Origin: Peribacillus frigoritolerans
GTDB taxonomy: Bacteria; Bacillota; Bacilli; Bacillales; DSM-1321
DNA: 64,000 bases
Assembly (NCBI RefSeq): GCF_040250305.1
Contig: NZ_CP158190.1
Location: 4,186,001-4,250,000, forward strand
Reading direction: 5' to 3'
Part shown: piece by piece, positions 54,331 to 63,926 of the stretch
Layout: every line of letters starts with the position of its first letter
Position numbering within the stretch: the first letter of the stretch is position 1
Notes under the pieces: model-generated
What the model saw: the letters and a program-made list of their open reading frames with translations, nothing else
What the model was told of the DNA's origin: nothing
Database searches by the model: none
Position numbers and translations under genes: made by a program

Positions 54331-55914
54331 ATGATTAACCGTATGACGGGAAAAGTGCTCATATCCCTAAGCTTGCTCATATATATTGCTGGATGTTCGA
54401 AGACACCCCCTATTTCTGACACGAATGATCCGATAAAGAGTAAAACGGAACAATCATATGGGGTCAGTTCTTCAAACCCAATCGCAATAGATGTCGGTAT
54501 GGATATATTGGAAAACGGCGGAACGGCGGCTGATGCCGCCATTGCGGTATCGTATGTATTAGGTGTAGTTGAACCTTATGGATCTGGCGTGGGTGGCGGC
54601 GGCGGTATGCTGATTGCCCCGGAATCCGGCGATCCCGAATTTATCGATTATCGTGAATCCTCTCCGGAAGACCCAAGTTCAAGACACGATACAGGGATTC
54701 CTGGCTTAGTGGCCGGCATGCAGGTTATAAGTGATAAGTATGGGAGCGTTCCAATGGCAGATCTTCTTCAGCCGGCGATAGATTTGGCTGAAGACGGATT
54801 TGAAGTCGACGAATCGTTATCATCACGATTAGAAGCGGCTCAGCCAAGGATATCTTCCGATGCGACTTCACTTTTTTATCCTGATGGTGATGCCATTAAA
54901 CCAGGCAAAACCCTCGTCCAAGAAAGACTTGCCGAAACATTGAAGAAGATCCAGCAGGAAGGTCCTGATGGTTTTTATAAAGGGGAAATTGCGCGGGATA
55001 TTAAAAGAGAATCAGATATCGACTTGATGGATTTAAAGCGCTATGAGGTGAAAGAACGGAAGCCGGTCCAAGGAGCATTTGCCGGTTATGATGTTTTTAC
55101 CGCCCCTCCGCCCTTTTCAGGAATTACAGTTCTTGAAATGTTAAAGCTAGCCGAGGAAATGAACCTAGGTGATTCTTCAAGTAAATCAGCTTATATGAAA
55201 GTCTTGGGGGGCATCACGGATACTGCTTATCAAGATCGGTCCGCCCATGTTGGAGATGGAATAAGTCACTCCAAGGCGGAAAAATTGCTCTCCCCCATTC
55301 ACTTGGATAATCTTAAAAATAAGATCAAAAGTGAAAAATGGGAAGATAAAGAATCGAATGGTTCCGAAGAACATGAAAGTACGACACACTTTGTGATAAT
55401 GGACAAGAATGGCACTGTCGTTTCCACAACAAATACGCTCAGTAACTTTTTCGGATCTGGGGATTATACGAATGGATTTTTCCTTAATGATCAATTGAAA
55501 AATTTCAGGTCCGGCTTGAACTCTCAAGAGGCATATAAACGGTCAAGAACTTTCACCGCTCCGACCATTCTCAAGAAACCTGGGCGGGAATCGATTGGGA
55601 TCGGCTCACCAGGCGGTGATAGGATTCCGCAAGTATTGATGCAGGTTCTTTATTCTTATACAGAAAATGAAGGAACATTTCAGGATATCGTCGACCGTAA
55701 TCGGTTCGTCTTTGATGGAAAGAAGATTTATACAGAAGCCAAGCTTTCGGATGAAACAATATCCGACTTGGAAGATTCAGGATATGAAGTCATTCAGAAA
55801 ATTTCCCCCATGTATTATGGCGGGGTTCAAGCACTCGTTAAAAACGAGAAAAATGGACAAATATCCGGAGCTGGGGATAAACGAAGAAATGGAAGCTGGA
55901 AAGCTCAGCAATAA
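54331..55914 (+). CDS. capD: Gamma-glutamyltransferase-like capsule anchoring/processing enzyme
   Basis: A 527-aa GGT-family protein. The signal sequence ends in a lipobox IAGC with Cys22, so a lipoprotein is expected. The autoproteolytic Thr is Thr351 in ESTTHFVIMD, followed by STTNTLSNFFGSGD. In B. anthracis CapD links poly-gamma-D-glutamate to peptidoglycan and trims chains. The gene order B-C-A-D-E here is the anthracis-type order. It could also act mainly as a PGA depolymerase. Confidence 0.92.
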   Translation: MINRMTGKVLISLSLLIYIAGCSKTPPISDTNDPIKSKTEQSYGVSSSNPIAIDVGMDILENGGTAADAAIAVSYVLGVVEPYGSGVGGGGGMLIAPESGDPEFIDYRESSPEDPSSRHDTGIPGLVAGMQVISDKYGSVPMADLLQPAIDLAEDGFEVDESLSSRLEAAQPRISSDATSLFYPDGDAIKPGKTLVQERLAETLKKIQQEGPDGFYKGEIARDIKRESDIDLMDLKRYEVKERKPVQGAFAGYDVFTAPPPFSGITVLEMLKLAEEMNLGDSSSKSAYMKVLGGITDTAYQDRSAHVGDGISHSKAEKLLSPIHLDNLKNKIKSEKWEDKESNGSEEHESTTHFVIMDKNGTVVSTTNTLSNFFGSGDYTNGFFLNDQLKNFRSGLNSQEAYKRSRTFTAPTILKKPGRESIGIGSPGGDRIPQVLMQVLYSYTENEGTFQDIVDRNRFVFDGKKIYTEAKLSDETISDLEDSGYEVIQKISPMYYGGVQALVKNEKNGQISGAGDKRRNGSWKAQQ

Positions 55915-55983
55915 ACGAGCAATCCAGCTCCTCCTTTTCTAAATATCACATGAATTTTAGCGATGTATAAGGGGACTTAGAAT

Positions 55984-56133
55984 ATGAATATCGTAAAAAA
56001 AATAACAAGCTGGGTCATACCCGTTTTTATAATAGCTGCCCTGCTTGTGACAATGAATACGTTTAAACGGACAGAAACGTTAACACCCGACGAGCAAAAA
56101 AAGATAGAACAATATACGACTGTCGAAAAATGA
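55984..56133 (+). CDS. capE: Small capsule protein CapE/PgsE
   Basis: A 49-aa protein with one membrane helix ([18 protein letters not shown]) and a short charged tail containing [12 protein letters not shown]. Position and size match CapE/PgsE, which is required for full polymer synthesis in B. anthracis and B. subtilis. AAGGGGA is the ribosome site. Its stop codon abuts the operon terminator. Confidence 0.88.
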   Translation: MNIVKKITSWVIPVFIIAALLVTMNTFKRTETLTPDEQKKIEQYTTVEK

Positions 56134-56166
56134 AAAAAGCCGGGGCATCCCCGCTTTTTTTATTTT
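56134..56166 (+). terminator. Terminator of the capBCADE operon
   Basis: AAAAAGC and GGGG pair with CCCC and GCTTTTTT around a short loop, followed by a T run. Confidence 0.9.
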
Positions 56167-56216
56167 TGCCGTCAAAGGGCGAAAGATTAAAACCAGTACA
56201 GATACGGAGGCTAACC

Positions 56217-56855
56217 ATGAAGAAAAATAACTATACTGATTTTATTGAACTAGAGCAAAATGAACAAGAAGACCTCGATTACCGCATCATCGTTCATCAC
56301 AGGAATCCTGATATTGCAGTTCTAGCCATACATGGCGGGAACATCGAACCAGGAACTAGCGATATTGCAGCCGCACTTGGAGAGAGACTTTGTGCAAGCA
56401 CCTATCTATTCGAAGGTCTTAAACCAAGAGGCAACCAGGTCCTCCATATAACATCCCACTTGTTCAATGAACCGGTCGGCGTTTCAATGGCAGCGAACGC
56501 ACAAACCACCCTTTCCATTCATGGCCACTACGACGTACATAATGCGCTGGTTTACATTGGCGGAAGGAACGAACCATATAAGAACCTTCTTCAGCAATGC
56601 CTCAACCAAGCTGGATTTCAAACTGATCATGCACCGCAGCACCTTTCAGGGATGAAAGTAAACAACATCACCAACAAATCCAAAACGGGTGCAGGCGTGC
56701 AATTGGAACTTTCCACTAAGCTTAGAAAAAGCTTTTTCAAAGGTGATGACTTTACCAGTAAAAACAGGGTAAATCACTGTGATCTTTTTAAACGGTTCGT
56801 TACTGCCATTGAAAAAGCGACTCTTGAATATAAACAGATAGAATGGCCTTCTTAG
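56217..56855 (+). CDS. Poly-gamma-glutamate hydrolase family protein (PghP-like)
   Basis: A 212-aa protein of the family that includes phage gamma-PGA hydrolase PghP and B. subtilis YmaC-type proteins. Candidate zinc ligands are in LAIHGGNIEPGTSD (His and Glu) and LSIHGHYD (His). The C-terminus has GAGVQLELSTKLR with a likely catalytic Glu. The start at 56217 has GGAGG upstream. It lies 83 bases after capE, beyond the operon terminator, so separate release of the polymer is plausible. Confidence 0.86.
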   Translation: MKKNNYTDFIELEQNEQEDLDYRIIVHHRNPDIAVLAIHGGNIEPGTSDIAAALGERLCASTYLFEGLKPRGNQVLHITSHLFNEPVGVSMAANAQTTLSIHGHYDVHNALVYIGGRNEPYKNLLQQCLNQAGFQTDHAPQHLSGMKVNNITNKSKTGAGVQLELSTKLRKSFFKGDDFTSKNRVNHCDLFKRFVTAIEKATLEYKQIEWPS

Positions 56856-58054
56856 TCCATAAGGCTTTCAACTTGACCGAAGCTTTCGAATTTCTCGGCA
56901 AAATAATCTGACGAAAGATTGGAGATATGAACGCCCGTGTTTTCCGTTGTATGGAGAAAACGGCCATCACCTAGATAAATACCTACGTGGGTCACACCCA
57001 GCCTTGTTCCTGTGTCCCTAAAAAACACTAAATCCCCTGCCTTTGGATTTTCGATTTTGGGCAGCAATGAGAAGTAATCTGCTGCAGAACCCCGTTTTAC
57101 TGAAAGGCCCTGTTCCTTCATGACCCAATAAATGAATCCGCTGCAATCCATTCCGATCATCGGATCTTCTCCACCGAAAACATAGTTGAATCCGCGTAGA
57201 GTGTATGCATACTTGATGACATCATATGCTTTATCATATGCAGCCTCCTGGTTTACATAAAACGGATATAACGGGTTGCTGTATAGTTGAAGATACTGCC
57301 CTTGCATCAACTCATCCGTAGTTAAAGCGTTACGACTCTTGATCGTACTCATGGAAATGCTGTAATTCTCCGATATACTTTTAAGCGTTTCTCCCGTTTG
57401 GACGATATGCTCTCCTTTAGGCGTATATGTTTTGTAAGCCACTTGGAATTTTGCAAAGTAATCTTCTGTAGTGGATCTCACCTGAACCGTTTCTGCACCG
57501 TATCCAGAATTGACAAATTGGTTTTTGCCGACATAAATACCCGCAGTCACGACTTTTAAGCTGTCTTTTTCCAGAAAGAATATAATATCCCCCATTTTCG
57601 GAGTGGCTGTATCCATCCCTTGCTTATAAAAACCATCTACTGTCAAACGGTCGACCGGCACATTTTGCCGGGAAAGCACCCAATGAATCAATCCGCTCGA
57701 ATCAAATCCTTTTTCAGGCGTCTCCTCTCCAGCTGTCTTTTTAAACCCTATAAAGGATTTCGCATAATTTGCAATTTTTTTTCCTCTCTCCGACCATTGA
57801 TAGATGGAAGGAGTATACGCCGTTTGAATGATTGTCAACCTTTGGCCCGCAAATAACTTATCATCCGGTAAACCATTCGTTTTCATTAATTGCTCAGCCG
57901 ATATCTCATATGTCTTGGCAATCGATTCAACCGTTTCGCCAGAGGTTACAGTATGCACAGGATCTGCTGCCTCGGCCTTTAAGCCAGGTAAAAAAGTGAA
58001 ATTGACCATGAATACCAATGTAAGTATCATACCGCTTAATTTTCCATTAAACAT
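56852..58054 (-). CDS. LysM/NlpC-P60 cell-wall hydrolase with one degenerate catalytic domain
   Basis: A 400-aa secreted protein. A signal peptide (about 1-30) is followed by LysM (33-77), an NlpC/P60-like domain (about 85-210), a second LysM (217-258) and a second NlpC/P60 domain (about 272-398). The second has Cys304 in GMDCSGFIYW and His356 in GVTHVGIYLG. The first has Ser119 (FDSSGLIHW) and Thr170 at those positions, so it cannot catalyse. B. subtilis PgdS also uses NlpC/P60 domains on PGA. The stop codon overlaps that of the convergent hydrolase gene. Confidence 0.9.
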   Translation of the reverse strand: MFNGKLSGMILTLVFMVNFTFLPGLKAEAADPVHTVTSGETVESIAKTYEISAEQLMKTNGLPDDKLFAGQRLTIIQTAYTPSIYQWSERGKKIANYAKSFIGFKKTAGEETPEKGFDSSGLIHWVLSRQNVPVDRLTVDGFYKQGMDTATPKMGDIIFFLEKDSLKVVTAGIYVGKNQFVNSGYGAETVQVRSTTEDYFAKFQVAYKTYTPKGEHIVQTGETLKSISENYSISMSTIKSRNALTTDELMQGQYLQLYSNPLYPFYVNQEAAYDKAYDVIKYAYTLRGFNYVFGGEDPMIGMDCSGFIYWVMKEQGLSVKRGSAADYFSLLPKIENPKAGDLVFFRDTGTRLGVTHVGIYLGDGRFLHTTENTGVHISNLSSDYFAEKFESFGQVESLMD

Positions 58055-58748
58055 TTTAACCCTTCCTTTATACGCTGAAATATTTTTAAATATACGATGT
58101 TCAAGTAAACTTCAACATATGAATCTTTTATCCTACCATCCACCCAATCAGATGAGCCTTAACTCTCATCCCAACAATATTATCGGCGAACCTTATAAAA
58201 CATTTAGCCTATTTTTTACAAATGATCATCAATCCGATCCAATAAATCACTTTCAAAATAAACCATTATTCCTATATTATGTTCTTTTACCGTCACAGTG
58301 TGACTTTCCCTGGAGCTACCCAGGTCATGGAAAAATAAATGTTCATGGTTGGAATCGAAGAATTACTAGAGGATTTTATTATTTTTTTGTACAGAATGGG
58401 TAAAGTTAGATTAGGCCAGTGATGATAAAGTCGTACTAACGATATAGGAGTGAAGATGTTCAACATAGTTTAGGAGGGACAACGTATTTGAGGTTTGGCA
58501 TAAACAGACGTTGCTGTAACAGGATGAACTACACATTAAGCTTAGCAATCTCTAAAAAAAGAGCTCGTTTTTTACATGATTAAAAATATTGATGGCCCCA
58601 TCGGACTCCTATATTACAGATCAAACGAAAATTTATTATGAAGGCGATGGATTTTTGAACAGGAACCCGAATCCATTGGTATCATCCATCATCTAGCAGA
58701 AGAAAATAAGGGGAAAGCTTAAAGCGCCTTCCCCTCGTTTCTATGAAT
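58055..58748. other. Long intergenic region with scraps of coding-like sequence
   Basis: No intact gene is seen in these 694 bases. Around 58590-58720 two frames read like broken protein (TDQTKIYYEGDGFLN and EPESIGIIHHLAEENKGKA), which may be a decayed gene. A 31-codon TTG-start frame at 58488 follows TAGGAGGG but leads nowhere recognisable. A GGGGAA/TTCCCC hairpin at 58710-58735 may serve the next gene's 3' end. Confidence 0.35.
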
Positions 58749-59414
58749 CTATGGCATGTACACCGTTTTAATATGTGAAAGCTTCAAAAACACATGATCC
58801 CCATTGGCTGTCGTTAATTCAACCAAGTTGTTTTCCGCTTTTTTAAGCATACCGATTTTCATCGGGTCCTCTCCCCCATCAAATACTACTAGCTTTCCTG
58901 CATTTTTCTTTAATTGGTCTTCCAAAGAACGCAGCATCGGCACATCTGAAGGGTTAACGGGAAAACTCTCTTTACTGAGTGTATAGGGTGTGGCATTTTG
59001 ATTGTACGGAGTAAGCCATTTAAGGTGATGCAGCGAGACATACATCATTTTATATACAGGCGAGAAGAATGCAAAGTAATCATTGAAAACATTGGTGATA
59101 TAGCCGTGTAAAGGAATGTGTCCAGCTACATGGACTTCTGAAAAAACCCCTTTTGCGTTAATTAGTGTTTTACGATAGGAAATCGACGCCATGTCTTCCA
59201 TCATGGGGGACTCCATGGGAGTTTTAATCTCGTTATCTACCTCTGTACTCAGATTGAATCTATGGACGTGCAGCATAGGAAAATACAAAAACTGCTGTCC
59301 ATTGAACAACACTAGAATATCCGTGCTCAGATCAGTTAGAATTCCTTTGAAAGTTTTTTTTCCTGAGATTTGGACATCAATCTGTTTACCCAGTAATGCA
59401 AAAGCATCACTCAT
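58749..59414 (-). CDS. Protein of three degenerate beta-barrel-like repeats, 221 aa (possibly DUF2642-like)
   Basis: Three similar units are visible: about residues 6-54 (LGKQIDVQISGKKTFKGILT to LHVHRF), 82-136 (EVHVAGHIPLHGYITNVFND to LHHLKWL) and 171-221 (GKLVVFDGGEDPMKIGML to LSHIKTVYMP). Each has a Gly-containing turn, a D-x-hydrophobic strand and ends in a His-containing strand, like small SH3/Sm-type barrels. The first unit resembles DUF2642-type proteins of Bacillus, but I am not certain. It lies 24 bases after the ArsB-like gene. The function is unknown, though spore-surface roles are possible. Confidence 0.65.
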   Translation of the reverse strand: MSDAFALLGKQIDVQISGKKTFKGILTDLSTDILVLFNGQQFLYFPMLHVHRFNLSTEVDNEIKTPMESPMMEDMASISYRKTLINAKGVFSEVHVAGHIPLHGYITNVFNDYFAFFSPVYKMMYVSLHHLKWLTPYNQNATPYTLSKESFPVNPSDVPMLRSLEDQLKKNAGKLVVFDGGEDPMKIGMLKKAENNLVELTTANGDHVFLKLSHIKTVYMP

Positions 59415-59438
59415 TACTATCTCCTCCTAGGGGGTTAT

Positions 59439-60794
59439 TCAGCTAAAAATCATTTGCACCCAATAAAATAATAAGAGCAGTGTCACCACTGTCGCTATTG
59501 GTATGACTATCAGGGATACACTTAAATAATCTTTCCACTTAATTTTCACTTTGTTTTGTTTCAGGATATGCATCCAGATAAGTGAGGCAAGAGTACCGAT
59601 GGGCAATAATAATGATCCCATGTCACTACCGATTATATTAGCTAGATAGATAGTTTTTAATGTGATCGGATCCAGTCCCATTTCGGTTAAGGTAATGGTA
59701 CCTATCATTAATGCTGGATGATTATTGAAGATGTTTGATAGCATCGAAACCAATCCTCCCATGACAAAGCTCGCACTCAGTAACCCTTGATTTACAATCG
59801 GTTCGCATATCTGTACGAGCATGGCTGTAAGGCCTACATTATGTAGACCATAAATGATCACATACATGGAGAATGCGAATATCAGGATGTGCCATGGGGT
59901 CTTTTTTAAAATATCGACAGGGTTTGTCCGTAAATGGTACCACCTCCAGATCAGTAAAGATAAAGAGCCAAGTACAGCAACCCACTCGATTGGAATGGAA
60001 AAATAAGAAGCTACAAAGAGTAAACAGCGCACCACGAACACATAGAGCAATACTTTCAACATGAATTTTGTGCGTTGCCTTTTTGTTTCAACCGTCATTT
60101 TCCCCTTTAAGGGGTGGAAATTCTTAGTGAAGAAACTTTCCTCTATGTCATAAGAAATATTCGGCAGTTTCTTGGGCAATTTTTTCTTGACCACTACGAA
60201 CATCAACCATGACATGAAGACCAACCCCAAAGTTGCAGGTACAAACATCATGGCAGTATGCATATAAAGCGTCATGTGCACAATTTTCAAAGCGATTAAA
60301 TTAACAATATTACTCACACCAATTGGCGCACTTGAAGCTGTTGCAATCAATGCTCCACTCAAAAGATACGGGATGGCTTCATGCGGTTTTAATCTGAGAT
60401 TTTTCAAAAGCAAGATCAAGATGGGGGTCGTAATCATGATGCTGCCGTCGTTATTGAATAACAAGGTCATTAAAAAGCACAATAATTGAATATACCAATA
60501 CAGACGATACCCCGATCCTCGGGCAAGGATCGCAAGTCTCGCAGCCGCCCAGTGAAAAAAGCCGAAACTTTCCAAGATGACTGCCATGACAATCGTTGCC
60601 ATGATGGTGATCGATGCGCCCCCGATTTTATTGATGATATCCAAAATATCGCCTTGGGATACTGTGCCATTCAGTAAAATTATCACTGCACCGATTGAAG
60701 CTGGCCATGCTTCATTGATACCTCCTGGCCTCCACAATATAACTATCATTGTCATGACGAACACAAAAATAGTCATTCCTATTTCGAAATGCAT
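59439..60794 (-). CDS. ArsB/NhaD-family ion transporter (YwrK-like)
   Basis: A 451-aa membrane protein with about 12 helices of the ion-transporter superfamily. ATIVMAVILESFGFFHWAAARLA and LLFNNDGSIMITTPILILLL are the typical ArsB/CitM repeats. The second half has SNIFNNHPALMIGT and NIIGSDMGSLLLPIGTLASLIW. B. subtilis YwrK is close in length and type. Arsenite export is possible, but no ars regulator or reductase is nearby. The start at 60794 has GGGGAG upstream, and the longer opening to 60935 is not supported. Confidence 0.87.
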   Translation of the reverse strand: MHFEIGMTIFVFVMTMIVILWRPGGINEAWPASIGAVIILLNGTVSQGDILDIINKIGGASITIMATIVMAVILESFGFFHWAAARLAILARGSGYRLYWYIQLLCFLMTLLFNNDGSIMITTPILILLLKNLRLKPHEAIPYLLSGALIATASSAPIGVSNIVNLIALKIVHMTLYMHTAMMFVPATLGLVFMSWLMFVVVKKKLPKKLPNISYDIEESFFTKNFHPLKGKMTVETKRQRTKFMLKVLLYVFVVRCLLFVASYFSIPIEWVAVLGSLSLLIWRWYHLRTNPVDILKKTPWHILIFAFSMYVIIYGLHNVGLTAMLVQICEPIVNQGLLSASFVMGGLVSMLSNIFNNHPALMIGTITLTEMGLDPITLKTIYLANIIGSDMGSLLLPIGTLASLIWMHILKQNKVKIKWKDYLSVSLIVIPIATVVTLLLLFYWVQMIFS

Positions 60795-60984
60795 GTTGTT
60801 CTCCCCTTTTTGGGCCTTGAGCCATTGGACCCTACTTGTCCGATTCCTATATATTATTCCCCTTTGTAAAAAAAGCATGGATACTTGACCAGCCCCTCTA
60901 AATTGTACTTTTGTACTTCTAGTGATTTTGTCCACTAAAGAGAGATGCCCAGTTCACAGAAATCAGGGTCAATGCAATACAACA

Positions 60985-61019
60985 AAAAAGGGGAAACCAC
61001 TTAGTGGCCTCCCCTTTTC
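60985..61019 (-). terminator. Terminator of the dCache chemoreceptor
   Basis: AAAAGGGG with CCCCTTTT encloses an inner CCAC/GTGG stem. On the minus strand it is followed by a T run. Confidence 0.88.
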
Positions 61020-61043
61020 GCAACGCTTATGTTTTCCGTTCCT

Positions 61044-63125
61044 CTAATTCTTTATCTGGAATTCCCCAAGCGTATGCTCCAAATCATTTATTAACTGTGT
61101 TAGCTGCTGTGTATATTGAGCTAGTTCATTGGATGAAGCTGCTTGTTCCTCCATCGATGATGCAATTTCTTCTGATGAAGCAGTCGTTTGCTGAGATACG
61201 GCGGTGATTTCTTCTATTACTTTAATAACCGTTTCTTTCTGTTGATTGATGCTTTCAATTGATCGTGTTTCTTCCTGGATCGAATTGGATATTTTTCCGA
61301 CGGAATCCTCCAGCTCTTTCATGGCTTCACTTACCGTGATCACGGCATTTTTCTGATCCTTGCTGATTTGATTCGTTTCATTGGTCGTCCTCAGCAATTC
61401 CTCTGTATCTGACAGAATGCTTTGGATGATGGCTTGAATGTTTTTTGTAGCTTCTTTTGAATCATCAGCCAAGCTCCTTACTTCATTCGCCACGACAGCA
61501 AATCCTTTGCCGGACTCACCTGCCCTTGCCGCTTCTATGGATGCATTCAAAGATAACAAATTGGTTTGTTCCGATATTTTCGAGATGGCATTCGTGACAT
61601 CGGAAATGGTTTTTGATTTTTCCACAAGTCTTAAGCTCATGCTTGTGACTGCAGCAAAAGCCATTTCTAGCTTATTGTACGACGTTTCCAAACCACTTAC
61701 CTGTTGTTTCCCTGACTCTATTTTTTCAGATGCAAGCTCCAATACGGTTTGGGTCTCCCTCGATTTTTTTGATAACCCATCGATTTCTCCACTAAGAACC
61801 TGGATCGTGCCCGCACCATGCTCCACTTGTTCAGATTGATTCGATGCTCCCGCTGCAATCTCTTCTATCGCGCGTGAAACATCAGTAATGGCCGCACTAT
61901 TCTCAGCAGCTATTTGGCTTAAGCCGGCATTGGCCTTTGTCACCGATTCCGCATTTCCGTTTACCTTCTCAACCAATCCTCTTAATTTCCCCAGCATCGA
62001 GTTATAGCTTTTGCTTAAGTCCCCAATCTCATCATTGGATTTAATGGCAAATTCGGACACTAAATCCCCACTAGCTGTCTTTTCTATGATTTTTTGGAAG
62101 TCGGCCATGATCTTCGTTAACTTTCCTGCTAGATAAAGAGCACATGCCGTCCCGAATAGAAGACCTAAAACACCTGATATCACTACGATTCTATTAATGT
62201 CATCCAGCTTTGATTGTAGTATTTTTTCTGGAGTGAGCGCCAAAACCTTCCAGTTCACTTCAGGGACTGTACTCAATTCACCTGTATAATCTTCACCATC
62301 CAACGTCAAGGCCTGATTCGCCTTGACGTCCCCGTTATACATGTCGGCCACCCACTTGAACTCTGAATTGAATCGGTCAGAATCCGCCATGAAATCCTCC
62401 ACACCTTCTTCCATGCCGCTTTTTTCAGGATTCATATTCTTCCCGTCCATACCCTGCATGAATGAACTCACGATAAAACCTTGTGAATCCAATATAACCA
62501 GATTGCTAGTAGACTCTTTTTCGATGGTTGTCCTCATTTTCCCGATTGTCGAAAGGTCGATGTCATAACCAAGGGCTCCTGCCATTTTCCCGTCCGATAA
62601 AACGGGCGTGACAACGGAAGTCATGATCATCCCTGAAACTCCATCTCTATACACATCCATCCATTTCGTTTCTGGTCTTTCAGTCAGCTGCGTATAAGTC
62701 TTAGTCTCCCTAGCATCCTGATTGAAATCCATTTGGGGCGAAGCATACAAGGAACCATCCGATCCATCCATATAATAAACGGAAATTAAATCCTCATTGT
62801 TCTTTTGAAAAGCCTCTAACGTTTTTTGGATATCCTTGATTGAATCACCATTCTTGATTTGATTGGAAACCAGCTGTGATAATTGCTCTAGCGAATTTTC
62901 ATACGTGGACATGCTCAAATTGATTTGGGCTGCCGCATTTTGGGCCGAGCTTTTGTTGATGGATATACTATCTTCTTTAAAAATGGAGGTCACTTTTACC
63001 CCCATTATCGAAACGGATACGACTATAGCGAGAAAAACGGATGTACATATAAATAATAACCATTTTATCCGGAGTGATATCCTCCTCTTCACTTTTTCTT
63101 TCTTTTCAATCGATGAACTTCTCAT
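61044..63125 (-). CDS. Methyl-accepting chemotaxis protein with dCache sensor
   Basis: A 693-aa chemoreceptor. TM1 (about 22-44) is followed by a large dCache-type extracellular sensor (about 55-305) with [38 protein letters not shown] and [16 protein letters not shown]2 (about 310-332) leads to HAMP and the signalling domain with the tip [20 protein letters not shown]. Such sensors commonly bind amino acids or organic acids directly. The ligand cannot be told here. AAGGGGAA precedes the ATG. Confidence 0.93.
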   Translation of the reverse strand: MRSSSIEKKEKVKRRISLRIKWLLFICTSVFLAIVVSVSIMGVKVTSIFKEDSISINKSSAQNAAAQINLSMSTYENSLEQLSQLVSNQIKNGDSIKDIQKTLEAFQKNNEDLISVYYMDGSDGSLYASPQMDFNQDARETKTYTQLTERPETKWMDVYRDGVSGMIMTSVVTPVLSDGKMAGALGYDIDLSTIGKMRTTIEKESTSNLVILDSQGFIVSSFMQGMDGKNMNPEKSGMEEGVEDFMADSDRFNSEFKWVADMYNGDVKANQALTLDGEDYTGELSTVPEVNWKVLALTPEKILQSKLDDINRIVVISGVLGLLFGTACALYLAGKLTKIMADFQKIIEKTASGDLVSEFAIKSNDEIGDLSKSYNSMLGKLRGLVEKVNGNAESVTKANAGLSQIAAENSAAITDVSRAIEEIAAGASNQSEQVEHGAGTIQVLSGEIDGLSKKSRETQTVLELASEKIESGKQQVSGLETSYNKLEMAFAAVTSMSLRLVEKSKTISDVTNAISKISEQTNLLSLNASIEAARAGESGKGFAVVANEVRSLADDSKEATKNIQAIIQSILSDTEELLRTTNETNQISKDQKNAVITVSEAMKELEDSVGKISNSIQEETRSIESINQQKETVIKVIEEITAVSQQTTASSEEIASSMEEQAASSNELAQYTQQLTQLINDLEHTLGEFQIKN

Positions 63126-63339
63126 TAATAATTTCCCCTTTTTATTTGACCTGCAAATGCTCTCGCTTACCTGTGTGAAAACAAAGATTCAATTTATGCT
63201 CAAAATGGATCCTTCCTTATTTACGATCACTTACTTTATTTTTCCACATAAACATACTATATACCTAATTAAACCTTGTCAATTGCCAATTAAGGATAAA
63301 TACGTAGGCATAAAGAACTTATCGCATTTTCAAATTCAA

Positions 63340-63372
63340 AAAACCCTTGGATTACATATAATCCAAGGGTTT
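63340..63372 (-). terminator. Terminator of the DJ-1/PfpI gene
   Basis: AAACCCTTGGATT pairs perfectly with AATCCAAGGGTTT. On the minus strand it is followed by six T. Confidence 0.92.
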
Positions 63373-63407
63373 CACATGGGAAAATTAGGTCAGCAGTAAA
63401 AAGAGAT

Positions 63408-63926
63408 TTAGCGTAATGCTGCGGCTAAGCTTTCTCCGAATTCTTTTGCACCATCCGGACCATCACCTGTAATGATATCATCATGCGCAACGACATGCTG
63501 TTTTGCATATTCAACGGAATTGGCTTTCAATTCGTCAATTTGAACATCAACTGGGTAACAAGCAGCTTTGCGGCCAGAAAGTAAACCCGTTTTCGCTACA
63601 GTTACAGAACCTGCACAAATTCCCGATACAAGAACTTTTTGTTCATGTGCTTGTTTCAAAAAGCTTTGCAATTCTTGATTGCCCCATAGGTGATCATTCG
63701 TGCCCGATCCCCCAATTACAGCAACTGCATCATAATCACTTGCTGATACATCAGAAAAGATCACCTCTGCCAACGCCTTGCCTAGATAGTCTCCAGTTAT
63801 TTCACCTGTTTTCGTACTTGCTACCGTCACTGCCACTCCTGTATTTTCCAAAACTTCTTTCGGCTGAAATAATTCATCTTCATTAAAACGTTCCGGTGGT
63901 ATAATTAGTAATGCTTTTTTACTCAT
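63408..63926 (-). CDS. DJ-1/PfpI-family protein
   Basis: A 172-aa protein of the class I glutamine-amidotransferase-like fold. The nucleophile elbow is VSGICAGSVTVAKTGLL with the conserved Cys. An upstream acidic residue in FQPKEVLENTGV and the C-terminal HDDIITGDGPDGAKEFG fit the family. Members act as deglycases, chaperones or proteases, and the specific role is unknown. GGAGG precedes the ATG. The rest of the window to 64000 shows no further gene. Confidence 0.92.
   Translation of the reverse strand: MSKKALLIIPPERFNEDELFQPKEVLENTGVAVTVASTKTGEITGDYLGKALAEVIFSDVSASDYDAVAVIGGSGTNDHLWGNQELQSFLKQAHEQKVLVSGICAGSVTVAKTGLLSGRKAACYPVDVQIDELKANSVEYAKQHVVAHDDIITGDGPDGAKEFGESLAAALR

Noticed and set aside
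57828..58403. 191-codon ORF opposite the start of the LysM/NlpC-P60 gene
   Set aside because: It is mostly antisense to a well-supported gene, has low-complexity composition, and has no ribosome site or family motif.
59439..60794. Calling the ArsB-like gene a confirmed arsenite pump
   Set aside because: There is no arsR, arsC or arsA nearby, and the superfamily includes carboxylate and sodium transporters, so the substrate stays open.
62863..63399. 178-codon ORF opposite the 5' end of the dCache chemoreceptor
   Set aside because: It is antisense to the sensor-domain code and then runs through AT-rich intergenic DNA and a terminator. No family features are seen.
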